DNA from: Takakia lepidozioides
Lineage: Eukaryota > Streptophyta > Takakiopsida > Takakiales > Takakiaceae
Assembly (NCBI GenBank): GCA_030704615.1
Contig: CM060731.1
Coordinates: forward strand, 93,846,756-93,910,755
Reading direction: 5' to 3'
DNA: 64,000 nt
Shown piece after piece: positions 44,725 through 57,100 of this stretch. Made by a program: the position numbers and the translations under genes. The notes below the pieces were generated by a model. The model had not been told where the DNA came from, searched no databases, and was given only the letters and a program-made list of their open reading frames with translations. Within the stretch, counting starts at the first letter, position 1. Every line of letters begins with the position of its first letter.

Positions 44725-47700
44725 ATGGCAGGCACCAAGCGGAAGACACCAAGCGGAAGACACCAAGTTCTTATGCGCAAGTGAATTTCAAAATCAGCCC
44801 GGCGTTGCGGAAGATCGAACATGACACAGAGACACAGGAGACGTTGGACAGTCTTGGCCTGCGATACTTCATCACCACGCTGGACTGGAACCTTAAGCAC
44901 GACGAGCTGTGCAGGGAGTTCTTGGAAAATTACAACACCAGCACTCAAAGCACAAATGTCCGCGACACACAGATTCTGCTGATGGAGAAGTACTTGGCGG
45001 AAGTATTTCACCTTCCCAGTTTGGACGTACCGGCGCACAACGACAAACCTCCAAGGTTTGTACTTGCAGATTTGTTTGAGAATCTCAACCAAGCCAATCA
45101 GGGCTACACATGCAGTCACAGCAAAAGCCCCGGCTTTAGGAAGATAGCCCCGGTACTTAGGCAAAACCACAGCTACTGTACCAAGGAGCTAATCGATCAA
45201 GTGTTGATTTGCCTCAATGGGCAAATCGTGAATTGGGCAAGCTTCTTATTGAAGAAGTTAACCCAAGAATTGACACGGTTGACAAAGAAGAAGAAGGAAG
45301 CGACTGTTACCATGGCTACTCCCTTGTTACTCCAAATGATTCGATACACTGTACACCTGACACCCAAAGAGCAAACGACGTTGGGGATTATGCAGCGGGT
45401 AGATACAATGGAGGAAGAAGGAAGTGACACGACAGCAGGTCAAGAAGGAGAGGGCGGACTTGCAAAGAAAGCCCGGATCAATGAAGCAACCACAAGTACA
45501 GCAACAGAGGACATCATCAACTCGACGGCTGATTCCACAGTGCAAAGAGAAGGGGAGAATCAACAGCCAGAAGGAGGGAACCAACCACAGACCAATGAAG
45601 CAACACCTATGGAAATTAGCTATGGTAACACCAAAATCCAGCAAACAACACACACAGAGGCCACACAACCAGGAATAGAGGAGGGAGACATAGTGGCGCA
45701 GCAACAGCAGATGGTGCAAGAGGCACCCAGTCAGCATCAACAGCAGATGGTGCAAGAGGCACCCAGTCAACAACAACAGCAGATGGTGCAAGAGGCACCC
45801 AATCAGCAGCAACAGCAGGTGGTGCAAGAGACACAGAATCACCAGCAGCAAGACAATAATTCCAATTTGGAATTACTACTAGTACAACATGTTCTGGATA
45901 CAACAACATGGGACACAGGGTTGGAAGAAACGCCACAGAATGTAATTCTGCAGGCAATACAAGCATTGGGTCAAGTGACAGCTTGTATGGACAGGGCCAA
46001 TGATTACATCAGCCTGGAGAACCTTAGCATGATCTTAGACCACATCAAAGAGAAACACCAGAGGGAATTGGCGACAGCAAGAACAGTATGTAACCACGAG
46101 GTTACAATCGCAGCGTTAGAAGATCAAAAGACGACCTTACTTTGCCAATGCAACACTTTGACACAACACAGAGATGAGTGGGAGCATAAGTGGTAAAGAC
46201 AGAGAGATGAAACACGCCATGTCCAAGCCGACCTCGATGCAGAACGAGAACGATCTCGGAAAAAACAGAGACAGAGGTGGAAACACTCACAGGACATGTG
46301 CAGACGCTTAAGTAGCAGGTGGAGACACTCAAGGGGCAGCTGAAGACTGCCAAAGACCAGGGAAACAAGTGGCTCTCATGCAACACTGCACTGCTGAGAG
46401 AAAGGGAAAATGCTGAAAGCAGGTTGTTCACAGCCACCACGGAAAGAGACATTGTCATGGGCAATGAACAAGAATGGAAACAGCAGCTGGAGAAGCTGAC
46501 ACTGCAAGCAGGGCTGGACGCAGCAGACGTAGCCTTGGCCAGAGCCTGGTTGAATGAAGGGAGTGAACTGGAGATGAAGAAACTCAATAGGGCAATGGTG
46601 AGACAGATGAAATGTCAATTGGCGAAGTTGGTGACAGACATTCACGAAGAATTCCTACCACCAATTCCAGAACAAGAAGATGATCAAGAGGAGCAAGACC
46701 ATGAACAAGAAGCACCGATACAATCAACAACAACAACACCAGCAAAAACACCACCAACAACACAACCACCACCAAGTGAACAGACACTGGTACAGGCCAC
46801 AGCAGGGCCAGCTACTCAAGAGGTAAACCCCGTACCATTACCAAGTGTTCTGGTGGCATCAACTTCGGTAGCAGTGAATGATTTCCAAACCATGCCATGC
46901 AAGCAGGATGGGGAGTGGCTAAAGTATTCAGAGGAATACTTTAAAATGATGGTAGTCCCAGCCCACCAAATCCCAGAAATACTGGAAAAGGTATTCAAAA
47001 CCTTAACCCCCTGCAGATCGTTGGGTCAATTGCATCTACTCAATCAAACTCTTATACCTCTGAGATACAGGATGAGGCCACTGGCTAGGGAAGAGACATG
47101 GTCAGGGGCAGAATTGGTTGAATTCTGGCGCCAGGCTCCCTTGGAATACAAGGAGCTGGTGGCTTACATGTGGGCAGTGGGGCAATTGAAGATTAATCCT
47201 ATCCCGGCAGTGGACATTGTAACGGGCTGCCCAAGTTTTTATATTGGCAGTTACTTGTACCGGATGTTCGTGACAATGAGGGGAACCTGGCAGCGCTATG
47301 AGAGTATTGAAAAAGATACTCATTGGGAATTACCCAAATTCCAGCCACCAGAGAGAGTCGCAGGCACTTCAGCATATATGAACAGACCACTATATGCTGA
47401 AGCATGGCGCCAGGCGAAAGACCACTTTTCACCATTGGTCTTGGACAAAGACCACCCTTTCAGAGAAATAGGGATCCAAGCTATTAACTGGTTAATGGGT
47501 AGCACGACGACTAAAAATATTATATCCTGGACCAAGGAGGAGTTGCAAACCTACCGAGAAACCTTGACCACCAAAATCGACATGATACGTGGGGACGGAA
47601 TAGCAGAACACCCTGATGACGAAAGCTGGTCCACTCATGAACCAGAGGAGCAACCAGACAGTGATGACAACAGAAACAAGAAGCTGCCACCACGACAATC

Positions 47701-47779
47701 CTGGGACACACTTCCTACCCCACAAACAGGCATGCCACCACCCTACATCCCCAAGAGATACAGCAAGCACAGGAACTGA
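44725..47779 (+). pseudogene. Large 3' ORF of element G (about 1000 codons, frameshifted)
   Basis: The likely start is the ATG at 44725 (MAGTKRKTPS). A 14-bp tandem duplication (44733-44746 repeated at 44747-44760) shifts the frame just after it. The frame to 46196 holds the N-terminal domain shared with element D (LRYFITTLDWNL, LIDQVLICLNGQIVNW), four 36-bp repeats encoding QQMVQEAPSQ-type peptides (45705-45848), and the start of a coiled coil. After a stop and frameshift near 46200-46320 the coiled coil continues, followed by a Pro/Thr-rich linker and the C-terminal domain (MMVVPAHQIPEILEKVF, VTGCPSFYIGSYLYRMF). The function is unknown; conservation across two LTR families argues it is a real element protein. 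Confidence 0.75.
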
Positions 47780-47802
47780 CGAAATTGTGCGGACACAATT
47801 TC

Positions 47803-47806
<4 letters not shown>

Positions 47807-47834
<28 letters not shown>
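47807..47834 (+). other. Polypurine tract with a 26-G run, element G
   Basis: AAAAGA followed by 26 consecutive G (47809-47834), ending 5 bp before the LTR start. Its position fits the plus-strand primer site. The run length may be an assembly approximation, but an extreme G tract is unusual. Confidence 0.7.
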
Positions 47835-47835
<1 letters not shown>

Positions 47836-47839
47836 TAAA

Positions 47840-48720
47840 TGATAGCGGCTATGCTATGAGGGCCAGACAGCGAGGGTCACAACGGGACATACCGGGTGGT
47901 GATTGGTGTACACTACCTGGTCACGGGCAGAAAAGGCTAAGTACGCGGTACTTAGCAAATGGCGGAACAAGGGTACATTACCACGGGAGCAGTAGTGGGT
48001 AATGTAGTAACCGTGGGCCGTGAACCACGATATCACACGACCACGTTAGCATCGGCTTTAACCAATAGAGGGAGTAGTGGACCGTTTACCACTATGGCTC
48101 ACGACCACTACAACGAGCCACTTTTTAGCAAACCCTTTAGGTTGCGTAGGCAGTTAGGCAAACGGTCATTAACGACCGCAGGCTGTAACGACTCTTTTGA
48201 GCATAGTATAAAAATGTTGCACGCAACTTAGAAGAAAAGCAGTATAAGTATCAGTGATCAGTGTGTATTCAGTGGACTCATAGTGATTCAATGCGTACTT
48301 CTGTGATGATGTGAGGAACTGAAGTAAAGCCATGCTATTCCAAATATCTCTGTGTAGAGTGAACGTGAGATGGAGAGAATGTGCATTATGAGAGAACGTG
48401 AGATGGTGAGAATGTGTATCATCTCAGAATAATTCTTGTTTTGTCTCGACTACCATCTGCTTGTATGAACAAAGCGGCTTCAGTCTTTTTGACTAAGATC
48501 TTTCATGCCAAAGAGACTGTAGGTTGGGCTTAATCAATAGGATTAAGCAGCTTGTAGGGAGATGGATTCATACGACGTTCATGGTTTAGCTATCCTTAAA
48601 ACGATTACTTCATAATCGTTTCTGAAAGAATACCGTCGGACAACCTCTGTTGCATGTCTTAGGAAATGGGCAGTAGTGCTGATAGCATGTTTTATCTAAA
48701 TCATAAACCAGCGGTTAACA
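47840..48720 (+). repeat. LTR of element G (881 bp)
   Basis: Starts TGATAGCGGCTATGC right after the polypurine tract and ends GCGGTTAACA. TATAAAAAT at about 48208 is a candidate promoter box. There is no second copy in the window to confirm the ends. The sequence following it (48721-48740, TTGGCTGCCATTGTGCCAGG) resembles a primer site. Confidence 0.65.
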
Positions 48721-48740
48721 TTGGCTGCCATTGTGCCAGG
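48721..48740 (+). other. Primer-site-like sequence after the G LTR
   Basis: TTGGCTGCCATTGTGCCAGG lies directly after the LTR end. It resembles the sequence in the same place in element F (TTTGGCGACCATACTGGGG). A primer site normally follows a 5' LTR, not a 3' LTR, so this implies a second element start or a tandem arrangement. The following 180 bp is AT-rich with no gene. Confidence 0.5.
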
Positions 48741-48931
48741 TGAGTGTACTCATTTCATGTTTATTATTGCCTTAGACTTTACATTAAACTTTTGATCTCT
48801 GACGCAATTCGGATGCAAGATTGATGAGTGACATAATCATGGAGTAAGATGTGTAATTCATTTTGTAGTATAATTTGCATATTGGTGGAGCATTGAAACA
48901 ATGATGTGAATGTCTCATAGGGAAAAAACAA

Positions 48932-51628
48932 ATGGCAAACATGGACACGTACTTGCGACCTCTTGTTGATGAACTTAAGGAGCTATGGAGGGGGGTCTCG
49001 GCATTGGATGCTTCACTTGACCCTATGGCCGGACAATCTTTTCAGATGAGAGGCATCTTGCTTTGGACAATGCATGATTATCCAGGTATATTATGTTCCC
49101 CATGAACAACCCGCGTACATTCACTTGTCTATGCCGGATAATATCGATGAGGATTGGGATTGATTGAAGTAGCGGCGACAGTCTTGTGCACCGTAGTGGG
49201 GTAGATGACATTATGGGCCATGCACATGACAACTTTTTGTTTTTGCTAATGTGGTGGGATGTGTAGTACATGACTAACTGTTTGCTCGGGGCTAAGCACC
49301 AAAGGGTACCATGCATGCTTGCATTGTGGCGATGATCTTGATGCACATAGCTCCCGCCATCTTCACAAGATGGTGTATCCCAACTACCGCAAATTTCTTC
49401 CTATGAGCCATCGATGGAGAAGAAGAGAGAAACACTTGTTTGATAGCAAAGAGGAAGTACGTCCCCCCCCCTATGACATCGTCCGGGCAGTTTTGGGAGG
49501 ACCGATGGAAGGAGGCCCATGCGGGCACCGACGGTGAAGTGGACTTTCAATCTTCTACGAGTTGCCATATTGGGCGGTACAAATTCCACAAAAACACCGT
49601 CAATATCCCTATGTATGCATGTGATATTGCACATTTGGTATGCGTTGCATTGTCACTTTCACGTAATTTTTTTTGTGTAAGTCTTTGTGGGTGGGGGTAT
49701 ATGTAGGACCTGAAGATTCACCATCTTCTAGATCCCATGCATATTGAGAAGAATGTCTGTTCGTATCTTTTTCGGGTTCTTCATGGCACGCCGACAAAGA
49801 AGGGAGTGGCTGCAAAAGGAGATTCTCTCGGTGTTAGAAAGGAGCTTGAGGAGCAGGGTCGCATGCGCCATCTATGGGCCGAACAAAATGATGTGGACCC
49901 AAAGGGTGTTGTACGGTGGAAGTATAGGCGCGCACCTTGGCAATGGACAAAGGAGGAATACAAGAAAGTGATAGCCACCATAAGTGTTGTCCGAACACCA
50001 ACTGGTTTTGGGTCATCCCTCCGTACAAAGTTCAGCGAAGAAGATGGGGTCCATGGTTTGAAGTCTCATGACTTCACAATCTATTGCAAGACATCTTGCC
50101 CATTGCAGTACGTGGGACATTAACTCCCGAGGTTTGTGAGACAATCTATAGATTGGGAGGCTTGTTCCGGTGGATTTGCTCCAAAGAGTTGGAAGAAGCG
50201 GATTTTCCATGCATGAAGAAGGAGGCGGCGGAGGTAATGTGTATGTTGGAGATGCACCTTCCTCCCTCCTTCTTTGACATCCAAGTGCACTTGGTAGTGC
50301 ACTTAGTGGAAGAGGCTTCGATTGCCAGCCCCGTTCATTCTCGGTGGATGTACTTCCTTGAGCGTTATATGAAGACTTTGAAAGGATTTGTAAGATAAAT
50401 GGCGTACCCGGAGGGTAGCATGGCGGAGGGGTATACGTTGCAAGAAGTTATGTTCTATTGCACGGAGTACATGGCAAGGGTGGATGAGGAAGCCCCTCGG
50501 ATGTGGAAGGAAGAGGAGGATGCACGAACCAAAGACATCGTTTTGCCCAAAAAATCGAAGAGGGTAAAATTGCCAACCTTGGTGATTGAGCAAGCGCATG
50601 ACTTCATACTGAAGAACACCCCATCCATACATGAGTGGGAGGCAAGATACAATAATATTGTTCAGCAACGAGAGGAGGAGACGCTTGCATGGAGGCAGAA
50701 CCATCCAAGGCCGGTTACTAGACGCCCACAACGAGGAGCGGGCCGCCGGAATGTTCCTTCACAAAATTTGCCCATGGAATTGTAGCTTCTAAGTTCATTC
50801 CAACGGTGGCTTCGGACTTCAGTTTATGACGCCGTTGCTCAAGGAGAGGTGGTTTCAGATTTGGTGCAAGACATTGCAAGAGACCCCTCTCAATTCACGA
50901 CCTCATACACGGTGGTTTGGGTTCATGGTCGTCATTTCCGCATTCGTGCTCTTGATATGAAGCGCAAAACAACCTTTGATTCTTGCTTGTGTGCCACATA
51001 TTGACAAGACTCTGTGTGGGGCAAGGGAGATACACGACCTGCTATGAGCAAACTTGAGTACATTGGAGAGCTGGAGAGCATACTCCAACTTCAGTATACA
51101 AGGTACCGACCTCTTCTCTTCAAGGGCAGGTGGCTCTAGCCACATTTTGTGGGGCCCTCCGCAACACTAGTGCAAGATGATTGTGGTTTCATGCGCGTCA
51201 ATGCAGATAGGCTCAACCCTACTCATCGTCCCTCCGATGAGCCTTTTTCACGGCCTTTAGACATGGAGCAAGTTTTCTTCTCCGATGACAAAACAAGAGG
51301 GGGGAATTAGAAGGTGGTTGTGCATGCTTAGCCAGCGGTGGATGAAGAGACTGGTCATAATGATGCTGATGATGGAGGTTCGGTAGAGGGGGTAGAAGAG
51401 GATGATGACGCCCCGGACAATGCATCCCGGACCCTATATGATGAAGCTCCAGAAGATACGGATGTTGGAGAAGGAGACGAAGACACGGCCATTGACAACG
51501 AGGTGGAGGATGATTCGGAGGTGCCTTTTGAGGGCGGGGCCATTTATGACGACGACTCCGATGACCAAGAAGACTTGCAGCTTGATGAGGATGAAGAAGC
51601 TCCGGATGATGATGTTCAAGTTGATTAG
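48932..51628 (+). pseudogene. TNP2-type CACTA transposase (multiply broken)
   Basis: Starts at ATG 48932 with MDTYLRPLVDELKELWRGV and ILLWTMHDYP, the hallmark opening of the TNP2 core. Further pieces are LDPMHIEKNVCSYLF (49730-49780), GLKSHDFT, PIAVRGTLTPEVCE, and LPPSFFDIQVHLVVHLVEEA (50084-50398), which is the DUF4218-type region. PEGSMAEGYTLQEV follows at 50399-50785. A later part contains TVVWVHGRHFRIRALD. The end is very acidic (51338-51628). TNP2 cuts CACTA element ends. At least five frameshifts or stops show that it is dead. Confidence 0.88.
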
Positions 51629-51944
51629 ACACCAAATCAAAGCTACATAACAATTCTCGCACCGAACTGGACCCATCCCTTCGATTGATTGTACATGTAC
51701 ATGCATATTGTAGTTTATTTCTATGATTGATCAAATATGGTTGTGGCTGGTAGTGTTTCAAGAAAAAAGGCAGAGGCAATGAATATGTTGGAACAACACA
51801 TACAGATGCGGTATCAAGAGAATTATCAAAATGAATGTCACAATCTACAAGAAGGTCCACAACAACAAGCTAAACCATAAAGAAAAACAAACACCCTACC
51901 CCCGTACCATATGACTAAGAACCCCCAAAGGCCCTAAACCTAAA

Positions 51945-52440
51945 CCTAGAAAGCCCTGCCGTTGCTGCCTGCGACCCCCACACGTCGCAACCTGCGACGC
52001 GTTTTTTTAGATTTATGAGGCCGGGGGTCGCAAACGGCGACGGCAACCCGTCACAAACTGTGACATGTTTTTTTGGTTTGAAAGAATAGGGCAGCCGGGC
52101 TGTTTGCGACGCCCGGCCGTCGCAGGGGCTTTTTGCCATTCATGCCACCATGCGACGGCCGAGCGTCGCAAGAAAGGGCCGCGATGAAAGAAAGGACAAG
52201 AAATGGTTGTTTTTTTTTTGGCTTGCGACGACCGGCCGTCACCAGAAAGGGCTGCCTTCTGCCCTTCGCTGGTGGCGACGCTTGGGCTTTGCACGGAAGG
52301 GCTGCCTGCTGCCCTTCATCTGCCCATGCGACGGCTAGGCGTCGCCGCCTGGCCCCGGCGCCAGGTGGCGACCCGCGGGGTTTGGTTGCGACGGCCTAGC
52401 GTCGCAAACAGGCTCCGCGGGGTTGGCGTCGCAAACCCCC
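51945..52440. repeat. CACTA subterminal inverted repeats (GCGACG/CGTCGC)
   Basis: GC-rich block with about ten paired motifs of the form TGCGACGGCC ... GCGTCGCA: TGCGACGGCCGAGCGTCGCA near 52150, GCGACGCCCGGCCGTCGC near 52110, GCGACGGCCTAGCGTCGC near 52388. Such clusters near CACTA ends are binding sites for the element's accessory protein in En/Spm. Its position just inside the right terminus fits that role. Confidence 0.75.
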
Positions 52441-52457
52441 CCCCATTTGCTATAGTG

Positions 52458-52505
52458 CCCTCTTGTGTCCCGACCCCCCTGCCCTCAAGGCAAAGGGCCG
52501 CGACA
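52458..52505 (-). repeat. Chromovirus LTR fragment (48 bp)
   Basis: The minus strand begins TGTCGCGGCCCTTTG and runs into GGGACACAAGAGGG, the start of the family LTR seen at 7880. It is cut at 52458 by the right end of the CACTA element. The remainder of this LTR is not found left of the transposon. Confidence 0.85.
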
Positions 52506-54106
52506 CAAGGAGTCTGGCAACCTCATAAACTCCTCCTATCGCACCCTAAATCCTGATGATACAACCTCATTATTGTAGGCACGTTCCAAGGTAGACCAAC
52601 GGATCACACAATACCCCCATAGTTATTAACATGTACATGTGTTAACTACCCATGCCTCTGTCTTGCAAGACTATGCCCAGATATTCTTTTTGTCCAAGGA
52701 TTCCCCCTCTCGTCGACAATACCAACATGCCCACTCCCATTTCTTACCATTCATATCATCAAATTCACTTTCTATCATGATAGCTATCTGGATCAATCCA
52801 TTATATATAAACGTGAAAAATATGAACCCCTTGTTTTGGCTCTCCGTCAATACGGATGGAACGCCGCCCCTCTAATAATCGTCACCGCGGGTGTCAGAGG
52901 AGGTGCTCATTGCCATAACAGTCTAATCCTAAAAGAAAACATAAAGCTACCTCCGCAATATACCACCCCCTTGTTACGAACCATGCACTTCACAGCCATC
53001 ACTTCACTCACAGCCATTATCCTCAACAAAAGAAAGATTGAAAACGGCTAGCTAGCCGCTTAGTACTTGGTTCCGGTCTCCATAGAGCCCACCCCCGAAA
53101 GGGGCAGTACCCACAAGGGGAAGAAGCTCTTATTTACGCTAGCTCCGGTTGGCATCGTATATATGTATATATATATACCTCCAAGTATATAAGGCGCCAA
53201 ATGTCTATTAACATAATGTTTAAAATTGGTGGTTGTAATGACAAAAATCTACCACAAAATGACAAAAATATGCATTGATGTGTTGCGATTGTTGCGCAGC
53301 CTAAAATGGCCAACCAGTTTCTGCCAGACGACGTTCGCCTGTTGTGATATATATACCAGTGTTGTTCTGGTATCAGGTTTAGGACATACCAGACTGGTCG
53401 TGGTACTAGACACTCACAAAACTTTCATACCACTCTAGTCTATATAATGGTGGATGTATTTTTTTTTCCCAGATACTGGTATGAATATGAGTATGAATAT
53501 CATGACCACAATACCAGCTGGTATGAGATATCAATTCTGGTATCATTCCAAAGCCATCTTGAACTACAAGTTTATCAAATAGCAAGTATTAAGTGAAAAC
53601 AAATACAATACACATAAAGAAGTAAATATATATAAATACAACTATGTAGGCATATGTACACATAAATTAGTATAGTACACATACCAGAGTAAATGAGGAA
53701 GACGGTAGGGGGGAATGGTATCGTGGCTGGTATGAAAAAACTGATACCAGCCTAGGTCTGGTATATGACCAAGTATTCTCCCAAATGATACCAGACCAAT
53801 CTGGTCTCTAATACCAGTACATATACCAGTCCGTCACCTATATACGAGTCCAACAGTAATATATACCGGTCGAGGAACAGTGCGCAAACGATATGGGATA
53901 ATTGTTTTCATGGTGGTTTCACTCGTGCGCTCTGAAGGCCCATTCTGATGATGCATGAAAGCCCTAAAAAGGGCAATTCTGTTCTCAGGCGGGCCTTGGG
54001 AGATAGAAAGAGAGACAGTGAGGGTGGCTTTCAGTGAGTCTGCGTGGATTAGGAAGGTTTGCGATGACAGTCTGTTTTGGAAGGGGAGAAATTGAGGAGT
54101 AGATAG
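52506..54106. other. Intergenic region with ATACCAG/CTGGTAT repeats
   Basis: No convincing gene. A short TA-rich microsatellite lies near 53158-53185. At 53345-53875 there are about a dozen copies of ATACCAG or CTGGTAT, many arranged as inverted pairs such as ATACCAGTGTTGTTCTGGTA near 53351. The last 200 bp before 54107 should contain the promoter and 5' end of the gene downstream; no TATA box was identified. Confidence 0.6.
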
Positions 54107-57100
54107 ATGCCTAAGCAGTTTCAGTATTGCCGGGTGTGCCGGCTGAACCACAATCAAGGGAAAGGCCACAGATATGCTGTCAAGCACAACGAGCGCCTGT
54201 CGCAGTTGTTGTCCAAAGCCCTCCAGAAGATCCAGGAAGTCCTTTTTTTCGTGAAGAATGTGTCGCGCTTGCGTGAAGAGGATCGAGTGCGCAACAAGTT
54301 CTGGTGCTATTTCTGCGAACAGGAAATCTGTGAAAAACAGAGCGTATTTGCCTGGTAAGATATAATGCCTTTTGTTTCAGTGGATGAGGGATAATCGTTG
54401 TCAGGACGATCTATACTGGATTGTTATTAGGGTTTGAGTATCTGGGTGTACCTTGAATTTAGGGCTTATTTTTCAGGTGAAGGCCTCAAGCCCGTCGATT
54501 TATCTTTCTCTTGCAATTCAGCAACTACCGATCTCGGCTGGGCTACTAAGGATTGCGAGGATGTAGGGGCTGGGGCTGGGGAAATAGCAATCCCGTCTGC
54601 CTTGTCGTTGCACAGAATGGAAGGAAACAAGTAGAGAAAGGATTGTTAGAGAAGATGAGAGAGAATGGAGAATGGAATGGGGTTATAGACTAAAACCTCT
54701 ACACAAGGTAGGAGTCGAAGCCACCCACGTTTGAACTCAGATTCTTTCCCAGCAACCACGCTCAGGTCTTCTCCCCCACCCTTTTTCTTTTCTTCTCTTT
54801 ATTAATGAAATCCATTGACAAGCCTTTCAAATGCAAACCAGGAAAGTGGTTTTGAAAGGTAGGAAGTGAAATAACTCCTAAGGCTTTTCAAGGCTTGATG
54901 GAGGGAAATGACTCTCATTCTTGTTTTGGAGATTTTGACCCTTGTTCACAGGTAACCCTTGAAGATTACATCTCTCACTCGCACACATGTTTCATTTGCA
55001 AGTGTTGTAGTCAGATAGCACTCCAATCACGAAATTCAAATGTTGCCAAATCCCCACACTGGAGTCCACTACATGGTTCCTGTTTTCAAGGATTGGCCGG
55101 AGGTAATGTATCACTGACACATCTCAAAGCAACAGACCTACAGATTTCATGGCATTCATGAGTTCGTTGTTCTTGTTTCAAATTAGTGAGAGTATCATTC
55201 AGCATCTGGCAAGCTTGAAGCACGCCACAAGTGTTAAAACCTTCTGGTCGGAGCAGGGAGCTGACATTGCAAAAAGGCATCTCTACATCCTTTCAAATGA
55301 AGACCTAGTGAAGGTGGGGGTTTACAATTTCAGCTAATTTGTTATCAATTTTGCATTATTTCTCAGTTACTAAGTTAGTGGTACGATGGCATTCACAAGT
55401 CTTGGACTCCAGTCACTGGCAGCCTTCAAGAAGTGCTGTTTGATGCAATGCATGACATATTTTGTGGGCCGAGGGTTTTGGCGCACATAAAATGTCTGTG
55501 CTATTTCATCTCATCCAACTTTCAGAAACTGAAATTTTGTTTCTCACATGTTGGCAGTGGGATGAAGCCTGCGAGGTGCTTGAGGCAGCAGTGGCTAAGA
55601 AAAGTGGCAGGGAGCTTGACGAAACAAACAATATCCACTCTGATGCCTGCCCTTTCCCTGAGGGATCCACTTTTGGATTAGGGAGTAGAAACATTCTTGC
55701 ACATGTTGCTTCGGTAGATGCTGTTCAGCCTTTATCAGTCCTTACGGTTGGGAGGTCTCAGAATTTTGGCCCAGCAAATGGTGGGCCTCTATCCCTGGCT
55801 GCTGCTACCAGCAGTCAGCCGTGGCTGCCAAGGTTGGGAGAAGAGGGGACGTCGTCCTTTCCGAATGTATGGTGTGTGTCTGGTGAGAGTGCTTTGCAGG
55901 AAGGTTCTGGTCAGCCGAGGCTGCCGGAAACTGCTATTGCTGTACCCATATCTTTGAAAGGTACATATCAGAAGTGTTAAGGTAACAATAATATTCGGTG
56001 GTGCTGGAGGAATGTGGTCATTCTTGATGCACAGAGTTTTTACGTGGGCGAGCTTTATTGTTGAGGATGTATGTCTTTGAATCTTAATTGTAAACATCTT
56101 GCATAGTATGGGCCATCACTTTTTCTTAAAGCCGCACAGTTTTTACCTTGGCATCATCTCTTTCCAATATTTTTTTCCCTCCGGGGTTTCCAGAAATATG
56201 AGAGGGGGAGATGTCCTGAACCACAGATGACCAAATCAAACAGGTATTACGATTCAGGTATGCACAATATATGGGTAATCAAGGTAATAGTTCAGTTCAA
56301 TCCAATTTTGGTAATGATTGGTCAGTCTGGCTGGTGCTGTGGTGATAATGAAAATTGGCACTTTCACAGAGGCCATTGGCATGGATGCTAGTCTCCGAAG
56401 CTCACCCAAGGTGTTCAGTGGAGGGTGGAGTGGTGGCACAGTTGAGCACACCAGCGTAAGTATCTTTGAATACTGTCACTTGCTGCTCTTCACTAAAATC
56501 CCACTGCTGGCCTGCCTTCTTTATGCGTAACCAAGCAGTTTTCCTGGCCTTGCGGATGGCGGTATGAGAGAGACATTTGTCATTGGGAAATAACCTAGCT
56601 GGACTTGTTTTTCAGGCAACTGATTGTATGGTTCTTCAATCTCGACAGACTACAGCTGTTGATAAGCGTGGAAACGGCCAGGTTCATAAGGGGAGGTTGC
56701 AACGTAGTGATGCTAATGGCAATTCTCAATCTGCAGTCTCTTCTATGGCCAATGCAATGTTGTCCCGGCAAACAGAGTCGGCTTTTGGTGAAAGTAAGTA
56801 AAGCCTATCTCTTTTAAGTTGACTTTCACAGTTACTTTGCATATCATTGCAACTTCTAGGTTCTCCTTTTGAAGCAGTTATGATTTAAATCAACATATAG
56901 TCTGCAGTACGTGGAAAGGTAACAGAAAATTTGCATCATCTGTGTGGTGTGTGTAGACATGACTTCAATTCGCCCCTCCCCCTTGCAACCTGGTGAGGGT
57001 AATATACACTCGGGAGCCCTGCCTCCATGGCTGAAGCGCAGTGATGACGGACAGGTATCTCAAGCCAATTCCGTCAATGCCATTCCTAGTATGCCACAGC

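Larger units (their letters stand above)
41700..48720 (+). mobile_element. Athila/Tat-like Ty3/gypsy element G (5'-truncated, no integrase)
   Basis: The plus strand carries RT, RNase H, a long 3' ORF in two pieces, an unusually long G-run in the polypurine tract and an LTR. There is no LTR, primer site, Gag or protease at the left, and the integrase between RNase H and the 3' ORF is missing. The RT active site reads FLDDFSVFG and the RNase H tail reads RWLLLLHEYDF, both typical of the Athila/Tat branch. The left boundary near 41700 is approximate. The interval 41290-41700 holds a 32-T run (41472-41503) and no gene. Confidence 0.8.
48900..52457 (+). mobile_element. CACTA (En/Spm-type) transposon, left end not found
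   Basis: A TNP2-type transposase remnant is followed by a GC-rich block of short inverted repeats and a right terminus reading GCTATAGTG, whose last bases are the TAGTG of a CACTA inverted terminus. The sequence beyond 52457 is a fragment of chromovirus LTR, so the element inserted there. A matching left CACTA end is not visible between 47800 and 48960; the left part may be deleted. Confidence 0.75.

Noticed and set aside
45327-45966. Leu/Val-rich minus-strand frames resembling membrane proteins
   Set aside because: Antisense of the CAG-rich, Gln-rich repeats in the element G ORF.
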